Shown: positions 1-6,091, counted from the first letter of the stretch. The stretch: 7,578 bases of DNA from Thermoplasmata archaeon (GCA_030039135.1 JASHQN010000163.1:1-7578); one strand, 5' to 3'. Made by a program: numbers and translations. The notes: generated from the sequence alone by a model not told the origin.

Positions 1-2
1 TT

Positions 3-35
3 AGAGCGTCTCGGGGGATGCGCGTCACCGGTTAA
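3..35 (+). CDS. possible 3' end of an upstream gene (very short fragment)
   Basis: The frame that enters the window at base 3 stays open for ten codons and stops with TAA at 33-35. That stop shares its last base with the ATG at 35, giving a TAATG stop-start overlap of the kind seen in translationally coupled genes. Nothing can be said about the product. Ten open codons can easily occur by chance, so the main value of this call is that it supports base 35 as the methyltransferase start. Confidence 0.2.
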   Translation, partial: RASRGMRVTG

Positions 36-670
36 TGCAACGACTGGGCTCGGGACGCCGCGACCCCTCCCGCCAATCCGGCGAAGAGTTTCAAGAAACT
101 ATGAGGCAAATCTACGCCGCCGGCGAGACCCCGTGGGATTCCGGTGTGCCAAGTTCCGAGCTGATACGGACCGTGGAGGCAGGTGAACTGCCGGGCATCA
201 CTCTGCTCGAGCTTGGGTGCGGAACCGGAACCAACGCGATCGAGCTTTCCCGCAGGGGCTATCGAGTGAAGGCCATCGATCTCGTCGACCTCCCGATTGA
301 GAAAGCGCGAGAAAAGGCCCGCAATGCCGGGGTCGACGTAGAGTTTCTTTCCGGAGACCTTACGACGATGGAGCTCGGCGGTCCGTTCGACTGCCTGTTT
401 GATCTGGGCCTGTACCACGGCATCCGGAACCGGGATCTGGTCGGGTTCCTTTCGGCCCTTCGTCGGGTCTCGCGACCCGGCACCCGCTGGCTCTCTCTCG
501 CAGGAAACGCCATGGAGATTCTGCCCGACGGCCCTCCGGTCGTCCGGGAAGAGGAGTTCCGAGCCGAACTCAAGCCTCTTTTCCGAATACTACGGGTGCG
601 GGAGTTCCGGTTCGATCTGAGGCCGGACTTTCAGCCCCTCGCCTGGTCCATACTCGCGGAGCGTCTCTAG
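35..670 (+). CDS. class I SAM-dependent methyltransferase (TehB/UbiE-like)
   Basis: A predicted soluble enzyme that transfers a methyl group from S-adenosylmethionine to an unknown small acceptor. The Rossmann-type fold is clear. Motif I is LLELGCGTGTNAI at about residues 57-69, the acidic residue after strand 2 is Asp82 (KAIDL), and SGDL at 106-109 supplies the adenine-side acidic residue. FDCLFDLGLYH at 118-128 is the motif IV region, with Asp118 and His128. TPWDSG at 32-37 matches the N-terminal signature of TehB/thiopurine-methyltransferase-like proteins. At 211 residues the length is normal. The start at 35 forms a TAATG overlap with an upstream open frame. A second ATG at base 101 (residue 23, just before RQIYAAGETPWD) could also be the true start, and neither has a good Shine-Dalgarno sequence. 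A possible small gene follows 32 bases downstream. The family assignment is firm; the substrate is unknown. Confidence 0.9.
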   Translation: MQRLGSGRRDPSRQSGEEFQETMRQIYAAGETPWDSGVPSSELIRTVEAGELPGITLLELGCGTGTNAIELSRRGYRVKAIDLVDLPIEKAREKARNAGVDVEFLSGDLTTMELGGPFDCLFDLGLYHGIRNRDLVGFLSALRRVSRPGTRWLSLAGNAMEILPDGPPVVREEEFRAELKPLFRILRVREFRFDLRPDFQPLAWSILAERL

Positions 671-702
671 CGCCGCGACCGTGTGACCCAGGCAGGGAGA
701 AA

Positions 703-879
703 GTGCGGGTCGTGGACAACCTGCCCATTTCGGACGCGACAGAAGTCCTCCTCCACCGAATAGGGCAACCGTCTCTTCCTGACGCGTTCAACCGGGACCG
801 AACGCCTACCTTCTATCACGACACCGCTAACAGAACGTACATCTTCCCTACGCTCCTCCGCCCCGGATACGAGCGCTAG
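703..879 (+). CDS. possible small hypothetical protein (58 aa, GTG start)
   Basis: An open frame beginning with GTG at 703 and ending with TAG at 877-879. It is not recognised as any family. Evidence for coding is indirect. A GGGAGA sequence (695-700 region) sits a few bases before the GTG at a normal Shine-Dalgarno distance. About 42 of the 58 codons end in G or C, like the neighbouring genes. The product is ordinary in composition, mixing acidic, aromatic and aliphatic residues rather than the Arg/Ser-rich text of shadow frames. It starts 32 bases after the methyltransferase stop on the same strand, so the two could be cotranscribed. An in-frame GTG at 712 is an alternative start. There are no membrane segments and no Cys residues. 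It could still be a chance frame. Confidence 0.4.
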   Translation: MRVVDNLPISDATEVLLHRIGQPSLPDAFNRDRTPTFYHDTANRTYIFPTLLRPGYER

Positions 880-899
880 GGGGCAGCGCTATTGCCCCT
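879..899. terminator. hairpin between convergent genes (candidate terminator)
   Basis: GGGGCA at 880-885 pairs with TGCCCC at 893-898, with a further G-U pair at 879/899 and a seven-base loop. It lies between the end of the plus-strand genes (stop at 877-879) and the end of the minus-strand regulator (stop at 907-909), where transcription from both sides must end. There is no T-run after it on either strand, so it is not a classical intrinsic terminator; it may only be a 3' stabilising structure. Confidence 0.3.
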
Positions 900-906
900 G
901 GTCGTC

Positions 907-1218
907 TCATAAGGCGGCACGCGGATCAACGGCCCTCGGGTCCCGGAGACGCTGAGGCGGACCTTCCGTTCCGAAAATCCGGGTCAACCCTTCGGACAGG
1001 AATCGGAGCGCCTCCGCGCCTTTCGGAGTAAGCGCGAGCCGGCCCTCTTCCTCAGCAGAGTTCGCGATGAGCCCCAGGTGAATCAAGAACTCAAGGTAAC
1101 GTTGGAAGACCGTGTAGTTGAGTCCGGCCTTCTGCTGCAGCTGCGTCCGACGGAGCGGGGCGGGGCCGAGTGCTTCGAGCATCCGCCCGATGACGAAGAG
1201 GTCGGGCCGTGCCATCAT
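907..1218 (-). CDS. winged-helix DNA-binding protein (archaeal HTH_45/ArnR1-like)
   Basis: A 103-residue predicted transcriptional regulator consisting of a single winged helix-turn-helix domain. The stretch RRTQLQQKAGLNYTVFQRYL (23-42) reads as helix 2, turn and recognition helix. FLIHLGLI and the following EEEGRLALTPKG (44-67) form the third-helix end and wing, and ALRFLSEGLTRIF (70-82) is a closing helix. This order and the TPKG wing ending are typical of small archaeal regulators of the HTH_45 (ArnR1-like) type; no ligand domain is present. The start ATG at 1218 overlaps the TGA of the upstream membrane-protein gene in an ATGA arrangement, and a second ATG follows immediately at 1215. Translation is therefore probably coupled, and the two proteins probably act together. 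The C-terminal 20 residues look disordered. Target sites are unknown. Confidence 0.8.
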   Translation of the reverse strand: MMARPDLFVIGRMLEALGPAPLRRTQLQQKAGLNYTVFQRYLEFLIHLGLIANSAEEEGRLALTPKGAEALRFLSEGLTRIFGTEGPPQRLRDPRAVDPRAAL

Positions 1219-1892
1219 GCCGGCTTTCCGGCGAACCGCCAGATGAACTCCGCCTCGAGAAGACTCAACTCATGGACCTGGCGGTCGAGCAGCTGCTGAA
1301 AACCGCCCACCCACCGATGCGCCAGCACGAACAGGGACGGCACGAGGACAACGGTCGGCACCAGTCCGATCAGAAGCCACCAGAACTGTGCGAGGCTCAT
1401 CCCGCCTACCAGGTCCGAGACACCTGCCACCCCTAGGACGATAAGGCCGAAGGCGAGCGGGAGAAGCGAGAACTCGACGACGTTCTTCATCCGGGTGAGG
1501 ACCTTCTGGGATTGCTGGACGGCCAACACCCAGCCCCCCTCCCCCGGTGGCTGCGGGGAGTTCTCGGGGTCACCAGCCCGTAGGTCGAGTGCCTCGCGTC
1601 GTGCGAGGAAGAACTCGAGGACGATGACCGCGAGCAGTGCGATGAACCCGAGGAAGACGATTGGGTGCGCGTACCATGCCGGCCCCGACGATTGGGTCCC
1701 ACCGCTCGATGTCATGGTCGTTGTCTGCACCGGTATGATGAGAAGGATGGCTACCGCCACGCCGAAGATCCACGATAAGATCGAAAACCGCCAGCTCCTT
1801 CGCGCGGTCCGGTGGATGTGATCCTCGAGACGCTTCATCCCACCGTCGATCGCGGCGAAAGTATTCCCTTCCGCAGAGACCGTGGGGCCCAT
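1215..1892 (-). CDS. four-helix integral membrane protein of unknown function
   Basis: A 225-residue membrane protein of no recognised family. Four hydrophobic segments are visible at about residues 35-55, 75-97, 139-159 and 168-191. An amphipathic N-terminus with basic RTARRSWR precedes helix 1. A short Thr/Ser/Gly-rich loop (56-73) lies between helices 1 and 2, and a hydrophilic, Pro/Gly-rich loop (98-138) between helices 2 and 3. The tail GFQQLLDRQVHELSLLEAEF (197-216) is a heptad-like helix that could form a coiled coil. By the positive-inside rule both ends and the 98-138 loop are probably cytoplasmic. The gene runs directly into the winged-helix gene with a stop-start overlap, so it may be a membrane partner of that regulator; this is inference. 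The ATG at 1892 has a GAGG sequence about seven bases upstream, and Met19 is an alternative start. Confidence 0.8.
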   Translation of the reverse strand: MGPTVSAEGNTFAAIDGGMKRLEDHIHRTARRSWRFSILSWIFGVAVAILLIIPVQTTTMTSSGGTQSSGPAWYAHPIVFLGFIALLAVIVLEFFLARREALDLRAGDPENSPQPPGEGGWVLAVQQSQKVLTRMKNVVEFSLLPLAFGLIVLGVAGVSDLVGGMSLAQFWWLLIGLVPTVVLVPSLFVLAHRWVGGFQQLLDRQVHELSLLEAEFIWRFAGKPA

Positions 1893-1910
1893 GGGTCCTC
1901 AATCCTCGAG

Positions 1911-1920
1911 CATACCCATA
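1911..1920 (-). promoter_or_regulatory. possible TATA-like box of the membrane protein/regulator pair
   Basis: Read on the minus strand, TATGGGTATG lies 19-28 bases before the ATG at 1892. That is about the position of an archaeal TATA element for a message starting at or near the start codon. The match to a TATA box is weak, and a GAGG sequence nearer the start suggests there may instead be a short leader. Confidence 0.2.
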
Positions 1921-2115
1921 CGACTTCCTCCGCGTCGGTCCGTGTCGACGGTCCATCGGACCGCGGACCCAGGGCTGAGGTTGGTGTGATTTGGATACCC
2001 CGGGTAACGCGTGCCTGCTTGCGGGTACCCATGGCTCGACGACGCCCGCACGACCCACGCGGTACGCGCCTGCGATCGCAGGGATCTTCCCTGAACGATA
2101 GGTTAGGCGGCGAGG

Positions 2116-2325
2116 ATGGTGGCGCCTACCGCGGCGGTTCCGGCATCCAGGATAGAGGGCGTGGGCGGCGCTAAACTAGAGCCCGATGCACCGATCTCCA
2201 CACACGGAAGCCGATCCGCGAACCGGCCCTTCGAATCCTTGTCCTATGACATCGCGATGACTCTCTCGGGTTCGAGTCGTCCGGTCCCGGTCACCGTGAC
2301 GGTCACCCCGCAGCAGACGTTCTAG
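2116..2325 (+). CDS. doubtful small open frame (69 aa)
   Basis: An ATG-started frame following an in-frame stop at 2104. About three quarters of its codons end in G or C, and the product has a less Arg-rich composition than the other frames here, ending in a beta-prone PVPVTVTVTP segment. A GGCGAGG string abuts the ATG, too close to be a normal Shine-Dalgarno site. No family is recognised and no neighbour suggests a role. It is listed because it is the best coding candidate inside the gene-poor stretch, but a chance frame is more likely. Confidence 0.18.
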   Translation: MVAPTAAVPASRIEGVGGAKLEPDAPISTHGSRSANRPFESLSYDIAMTLSGSSRPVPVTVTVTPQQTF

Positions 2326-2488
2326 TACGGGTTCCCGGCCGAGGGTAGAATCTAGCAGGTCGATGGCCTCCAAGAGAACACAGACTTGAGAGGCCTCGGC
2401 TTCGCTTTCGGCTTGCACGGATGTTAGCACATCGGTCACACCCGCACGGGAACAAACCACACCTTTGGCACCCCGCGTCCGTGAACTC

Positions 2489-2530
2489 CGGAAGGACTCG
2501 AACCAAGTGGGAGAGCCCTCCCGCGGCTGG
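2489..2530 (+). repeat. imperfect direct repeat, copy 1 of 2
   Basis: These 42 bases match 4078-4119 at 32 positions without gaps. The first 14 (CGGAAGGACTCGAA) are identical, and an internal AGCCCTCC is also shared. Both copies lie in gene-free DNA on opposite sides of the larger VOC gene. The minus-strand reading contains a short hairpin (GGGAG/CTCCC) followed by a tRNA T-loop-like GGTTCGAGTCC, but no T-stem can pair, so this is not a tRNA. A 14-base exact match could occur by chance in a window this size, though its extension makes chance less likely. Confidence 0.4.
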
Positions 2531-2877
2531 TTTTCCTAGAGTCGGCTCTGCGTGAGACGCGTTCGAGGGCGAGTCGCATCGTTTCGTTCTCCGCTGACCG
2601 ACGATTGCTCTCGATCGGCCACCCGCCGCGGAAGCGCGGGCGCCATCGCACAGGTGGCCCAGCATGTACTTGCGGTCCTTCGGGAACCCTCCGCTCGAAA
2701 AGGCCGACCTTCCGTCGGCGGAGGGTCAGACGGACGGGGGGGCAGGATGTTCGCAGTCCAGGGATGGCCCGGGAACGGGGGCGCCCACGTGTCGGCGTGG
2801 TCGATCGCTGGGTCTTGCTGAGACCGTGGTGTCTCGCGCGGTCAATCTCTCCCGCTCTTCGTGCGTTGTTCCCAAAT

Positions 2878-3870
2878 CTACAGTCCCGAGCGCGGCTGAG
2901 TTTCGAAGAGCTCGAGCCAGAGTCCATGAGCGTGCTCCGGAGGCACCACGACACTCTTCCCGAACAGGCCCTCACCGGACCCTAGACGCGCGGCGATGCC
3001 GGGTGGCATTGCTCCAAGGGCGGTACCAAGACTCTGAACCCCGAGGCTCAACCCCATTAGGCCGTACGAGGAGTCGCGTCTACTCAAGAAATCCTGCACC
3101 GGACTTGGTTCCGCGACGCTTTCCACGAGCACGAGACTGTTGTGGCCGATTCCGAGCTCGACGGCGTTGCCATTCAGAAGGCTGAATCTGGTTCTGCGAA
3201 CTCTGGGAAATCCTACTCTCTCGTAGATTGCAGATGCTTCCTCAAGGCTAGCGACCGCGAGCCAAGGGTGAAGGCGCCCGATCGCGGAGTTCCGGTGGTT
3301 CGGGGGGTCGCCTCTGGCGGAAGGAAGCTCGGGATGTCTCGATTGGAACTCAGCGTATGCCCCAGCAACATACTCCGAGAAGAAGATGACATCGTCGATG
3401 AACTTCCGGCCGGTCTTCAATTGAACGCGCCTCCAGAGGACAGGAGGGGTCTCCTCGATGCCGGGGTACGTGGGGGTCCCCGCTATCGGTCCCTGCACTT
3501 GGAAACCCTCTTTCCTGAGGTGCGAGGCCGTCGCTTCAGCTGACGACACCCGAACTCCGAACCCGATAAGCCCCCCACCTCGCTCCAGGGACTGTTCCAT
3601 CTCTCGGATGTCCGCGTGACCAGTCTGCGGGTTGTAGATGGCCAGCAGCTCGAGGTACTCGCGTTCGTGGAGGTCGATGATCCTGTTTTCCAAGCCGCTT
3701 GGAAAACGACTACTTCTCATGTCGACAGTGAAGCCGAGTCGCTTCTCAAAGTCCTGCGTCGCTCCGGCGAGATCGCTTACCGCAATCTGCACGTGATCAA
3801 TGCCGTGTCCGGTCCCGAGGAGGGGTCCAACAGGACCCGAACCAGTTTCGGTCTCTGGACCGGACGTCAT
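2878..3870 (-). CDS. VOC-superfamily protein, glyoxalase_3-like, two-domain
   Basis: A 330-residue soluble protein of the vicinal oxygen chelate superfamily, closest in layout to the Glyoxalase-like (glyoxalase_3) family. GIDHVQIAVSDLAGA at 23-37 is the first beta strand and helix, with His26 as a likely metal ligand. SGLENRIIDL and EYLELLAIY (58-79) give the family's GTENR-like and YLEL signatures, with Glu74 a second likely ligand. The second half repeats the pattern: HPWLAVASLEEASAIYERVGF (201-221), NGNAVELGIGHNSLVLVE (233-250) and LWLELFE (317-323). Reaction and substrate are unknown; members of the superfamily include isomerases, dioxygenases and resistance proteins. The first 20 residues are Gly/Pro-rich and probably flexible. 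No Shine-Dalgarno sequence precedes the ATG. About two thirds of its first 90 codons end in G/C, lower than in the neighbouring plus-strand gene at 4511. Confidence 0.87.
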   Translation of the reverse strand: MTSGPETETGSGPVGPLLGTGHGIDHVQIAVSDLAGATQDFEKRLGFTVDMRSSRFPSGLENRIIDLHEREYLELLAIYNPQTGHADIREMEQSLERGGGLIGFGVRVSSAEATASHLRKEGFQVQGPIAGTPTYPGIEETPPVLWRRVQLKTGRKFIDDVIFFSEYVAGAYAEFQSRHPELPSARGDPPNHRNSAIGRLHPWLAVASLEEASAIYERVGFPRVRRTRFSLLNGNAVELGIGHNSLVLVESVAEPSPVQDFLSRRDSSYGLMGLSLGVQSLGTALGAMPPGIAARLGSGEGLFGKSVVVPPEHAHGLWLELFETQPRSGL

Positions 3871-3904
3871 CGCTACCGGCCTTGGGGCTCTTGTTACGCC
3901 GTCC

Positions 3905-3918
3905 TGCTACTAGTAGCA
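3905..3918. promoter_or_regulatory. 14-base palindrome upstream of the VOC gene (candidate operator)
   Basis: TGCTACTAGTAGCA is a perfect two-fold palindrome lying 35-48 bases before the ATG of the minus-strand VOC gene. That is where a dimeric repressor or activator could act on its promoter. One perfect 14-base palindrome is not surprising in a window of this size, so position is the main argument. Confidence 0.3.
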
Positions 3919-4077
3919 TCGTTTGCCCCGAGTGGCTAGGGTGTCGATACGGGCTCCGGGGAATCCGGCCGTTTCGATGGGGAAATCGGGCGGCGGTCAA
4001 GGTGGTCCGAGCGGAGCGCTTAGGCAATGGCCTGGATGCCTCTGATCCGGCGCGATGGAACCACGAGTCGTCGAGGG

Positions 4078-4119
4078 CGGAAGGACTCGAAACTAAAGGA
4101 GAAGCCCTCCGCCGGCTGT
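4078..4119 (+). repeat. imperfect direct repeat, copy 2 of 2
   Basis: Partner of 2489-2530, in the same orientation, with an identical first 14 bases and 32 of 42 matches. The minus-strand reading again contains a short GGAG/CTCC hairpin, so the fold is kept although several loop and flank bases differ. It lies about 210 bases upstream of the VOC gene start, inside gene-free DNA. Confidence 0.4.
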
Positions 4120-4481
4120 CCCAGGTCGTTCGTATCCCTTCGGGGCCGAGTCGAGATCCGACGGAGCGAGGAGCCGCCGGCCGAGCCTCTCAGAACACCT
4201 CTAGACGTACTCTGCGGAGCTCGGCTGGCCTAGGTCCGAGTGGATCGACACGGCTCCTCGAGACCGTGACCGCCAGCTCTACCGGGAGCCAGTGTCGCCA
4301 CCCCTCACGGTCCTCGAAATGGTCCCTCGGCATTGCGGTGAAGGCGTCGGTATCGGCGTTTCGGTCAGTATGGATGGTCTCGCGATCCCGCGGTGAGCTC
4401 GATCCCTCGTTCTAAGTTCATGGCAAACTCAAGGGAACTTGGACTCGAGGAACGGACCGTAAACCGGATTTCAGCTCAGCG

Positions 4482-4489
4482 CTAAGTAA
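4482..4489 (+). promoter_or_regulatory. candidate archaeal TATA box for the long membrane protein
   Basis: CTAAGTAA lies 22-29 bases before the ATG at 4511, the spacing expected for a TATA element serving a leaderless transcript. There is no Shine-Dalgarno sequence before the ATG; instead a T-rich run (TTATTTTTTG, 4501-4510) abuts it. The nearby CATTTCGC (4492-4499) and the low GC of 4481-4510, against GC-rich surroundings, support a promoter here. Confidence 0.4.
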
Positions 4490-4510
4490 CGACATTTCGC
4501 TTATTTTTTG

Positions 4511-6091
4511 ATGTTTTCTTGGGAGCGCAACTCGAGGAGCCTGACCGCCAAGACGCTGCTGATCGCGCTCGCGTTCGTGTTGCTGTTGGCGTTCGCCTCG
4601 TTACGGGTGGCCGGGGCGACTTCCCTCCGGCCGAGTTCGTACCTGTTCTCGGACGACTTCACCCGCGATACCCAATTGAACAATAGTCTCTGGGAGATCA
4701 GCGGACCGGCGGGATTGAACTTCTCCGGGGAGAATTGCCCCGGCTGCACCAACGTCACCCTCGCGCCGAGCTTTTCCTCCGCCGGGATGGAGATTGCGCA
4801 GATCACCGGGAGCTATGAGGTCGGTACGATCCAGAGCCGCGCCTCTTTTGCCCCGCCGTTCACGGTGAGCGCGGTCGTAATGGGAACGGTATCGAACGGG
4901 CACCCGTTCGTCTTCGGCGTCACCTCTTCGGATGCGACCACTGGGGTGCAGGTCACCGGGAATCTGAACCCGAACGACTGCAGCAGTGAAGGGGACTGCG
5001 GTAACAGCGCGACCTGTGGGACTCCGGCCAATCCTTCGATTCCGGCGAACCAGTGCTACTACGGTATCTACGGCCGAATCGGGAGCAGCGGCGGGCACTG
5101 GACCAAGACGCCCCCCCTCAATCCGTCGCCGAGCATCGGCGTCGAGTACACGCTCGAGATTTCCGTGGATACGGCCGGGGTCGCCCAGTTCAACGTGAGC
5201 CAGGGAGGACAGGTTCTCGGTAGCGCCAACGGTCAGGTGGGGCAGGGGCCCTTCTATCTCATCCTCGCTCAGTCCGAGGGGGCGCCGGTTCCGGGGCCCG
5301 GCCCGAACCAAGCGTACTGGAGCTCGGTCTTCGTGGTACCGTCCGCGCCGCCCCCTCCGGCCGCCTCGTCCAGCCCGACGTCGGCATGGTACTGGATCCT
5401 CGTCTTGATCGTCGCGGTCGCTGCCCTGATCATCGTTCTCGTGGTTGTGGTCCGCCGCCGACGCGGCCTGACCGTGAAGGTGCTGGAATCCGAGACACTT
5501 TCGCCGCTCCCGGGCGCGGGTGTCTGGGCGGAAGGACCGAAGTACTACTCGGGGAGCACGGCTGACGACGGGCGGGTCACATTCGGCAGCATCCGGCTGG
5601 GTGATTACGCCATCAAGGCCCGCGCCACGGGGTACGACGCGTCGGTTCCGGAAACGGTCCGGGTCACGAGGTCCATCGAGCACACCGTGAGGTTGAACCG
5701 GATCGCCTCGAGCGCCCAACCCAGCGCACCCGCGACGGCACGCCTCGAGGGACCGGGTCCGACCTCGCCACCTCCCTCCTCCGCGGGGACGGTGCCGAGT
5801 GGGCCAGTGCTGCCCACCGCCGTCGCTTCGTCTGCGCCGGTCCCGGCGCGGTCCGCCGAGGAGCCAGGCGAAGAGGAGGCAGGCTTCGGGGGTCCGCGAA
5901 TCCGACAGATCGTCCAAAAATTCCGCACGAAGGGAGCCGTGAGCCCAGAGACGGCACTTTCCGCGTCCGAACTGGGGTTGTCGCGAATCTTCGTGCGGAT
6001 CATGAAGCGACGAAGGGGACAGACACGAGTCTTCGTCGAAATCAACGGAAGGTACTATCTCGATGAAACGGCGCTGCGGGAGATGAAGTAA
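4511..6091 (+). CDS. exported single-pass protein: beta-sandwich, membrane helix, CarboxypepD_reg-like domain, winged-helix-like tail
   Basis: A 526-residue protein with a cleavable-looking signal peptide (hydrophobic 13-30, Ala-Gly-Ala near 34-36). Residues 40-277 form an all-beta extracellular domain resembling concanavalin A/LamG-like sugar-binding folds (FSDDFTRD, LNNSLWEI, and alternating strands). It has six cysteines (76, 79, 157, 163, 169, 182) and several N-glycosylation sequons. A Pro/Ser stalk leads to one membrane helix (about 293-314) ending in RRRR, which places the C-terminus in the cytoplasm. Residues 319-396 resemble a carboxypeptidase-regulatory/PEGA-like beta domain (GAGVWAEG, ADDGRVTFGSIRLGDYAIKARATGY). 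A Pro/Ala/Ser linker (397-455) leads to a basic winged-helix-like region (460-526: RQIVQKF, KGAVSPETALSASELGL, RIMKRRRGQTRVFVEINGRYYL). About nine in ten of its first 50 codons end in G/C, more than its neighbours. ATG at 4511 is preferred over the adjoining TTG at 4508. Confidence 0.85.
   Translation: MFSWERNSRSLTAKTLLIALAFVLLLAFASLRVAGATSLRPSSYLFSDDFTRDTQLNNSLWEISGPAGLNFSGENCPGCTNVTLAPSFSSAGMEIAQITGSYEVGTIQSRASFAPPFTVSAVVMGTVSNGHPFVFGVTSSDATTGVQVTGNLNPNDCSSEGDCGNSATCGTPANPSIPANQCYYGIYGRIGSSGGHWTKTPPLNPSPSIGVEYTLEISVDTAGVAQFNVSQGGQVLGSANGQVGQGPFYLILAQSEGAPVPGPGPNQAYWSSVFVVPSAPPPPAASSSPTSAWYWILVLIVAVAALIIVLVVVVRRRRGLTVKVLESETLSPLPGAGVWAEGPKYYSGSTADDGRVTFGSIRLGDYAIKARATGYDASVPETVRVTRSIEHTVRLNRIASSAQPSAPATARLEGPGPTSPPPSSAGTVPSGPVLPTAVASSAPVPARSAEEPGEEEAGFGGPRIRQIVQKFRTKGAVSPETALSASELGLSRIFVRIMKRRRGQTRVFVEINGRYYLDETALREMK

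Larger units (their letters stand above)
1893..2877. other. gene-poor stretch of about 1 kb
   Basis: Between the start of the minus-strand membrane-protein gene and the end of the minus-strand VOC gene no convincing gene is visible. Long open frames exist on both strands, for example minus 2975-2436 and plus 2605-2985. Their products are Arg/Ser/Gly-rich, overlap each other and show no family motif, as chance frames do in GC-rich DNA. The stretch holds one weak small frame (2116-2325) and one copy of a 42-base imperfect repeat (2489-2530). It also holds a foldable element in which ACCCTCCGC (2686-2694) pairs with GCGGAGGGT (2718-2726). No tRNA was found, although tRNA-like GGTTCGA strings occur. 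It may be decayed genes, an untranslated RNA locus, or regulatory DNA. Confidence 0.5.
3871..4507. other. gene-free stretch between divergent genes
   Basis: About 640 bases separating the divergent starts of the VOC gene (3870, minus) and the long membrane protein (4511, plus). It should hold both promoters, but that needs far less space. It contains a 14-base palindrome (3905-3918), the second copy of a 42-base repeat (4078-4119), and an A/T-rich box just before the plus-strand gene. A plus-strand open frame covers 3882-4415, but its Arg/Ser-rich product shows no motif and is probably a chance frame. No RNA gene was recognised. Confidence 0.5.

Noticed and set aside
2402..2542. Plus-strand frame ending at a TAG (2537-2539) that faintly resembles the tail of a TnpB-type transposase
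   Set aside because: There is no zinc-ribbon CxxC pair, no catalytic motif upstream and no recognisable element ends. The resemblance is a general impression of composition only.
2480..2545. tRNA-like GGTTCGAGTCC on the minus strand at the repeat
   Set aside because: Only two of the five T-stem pairs can form and no acceptor, anticodon or D-arm can be placed around it. The same applies to similar strings near 2270, 4085 and 7043.
2436..2975. Minus-strand open frame of 179 residues overlapping the end of the VOC gene
   Set aside because: It overlaps a well-supported gene on the same strand in another frame, and its product is Arg/Ser/Gly-rich without motifs.
3882..4415. Plus-strand open frame of 177 residues in the divergent spacer
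   Set aside because: The product is Arg/Ser-rich with no motif, has no ribosome-binding or promoter signal, and covers the likely promoter of the VOC gene. Long chance frames are common at this GC.
4501..4510. T-rich run TTATTTTTTG as a terminator
   Set aside because: No gene on the plus strand ends nearby, and it abuts a start codon, fitting a leaderless start context better.
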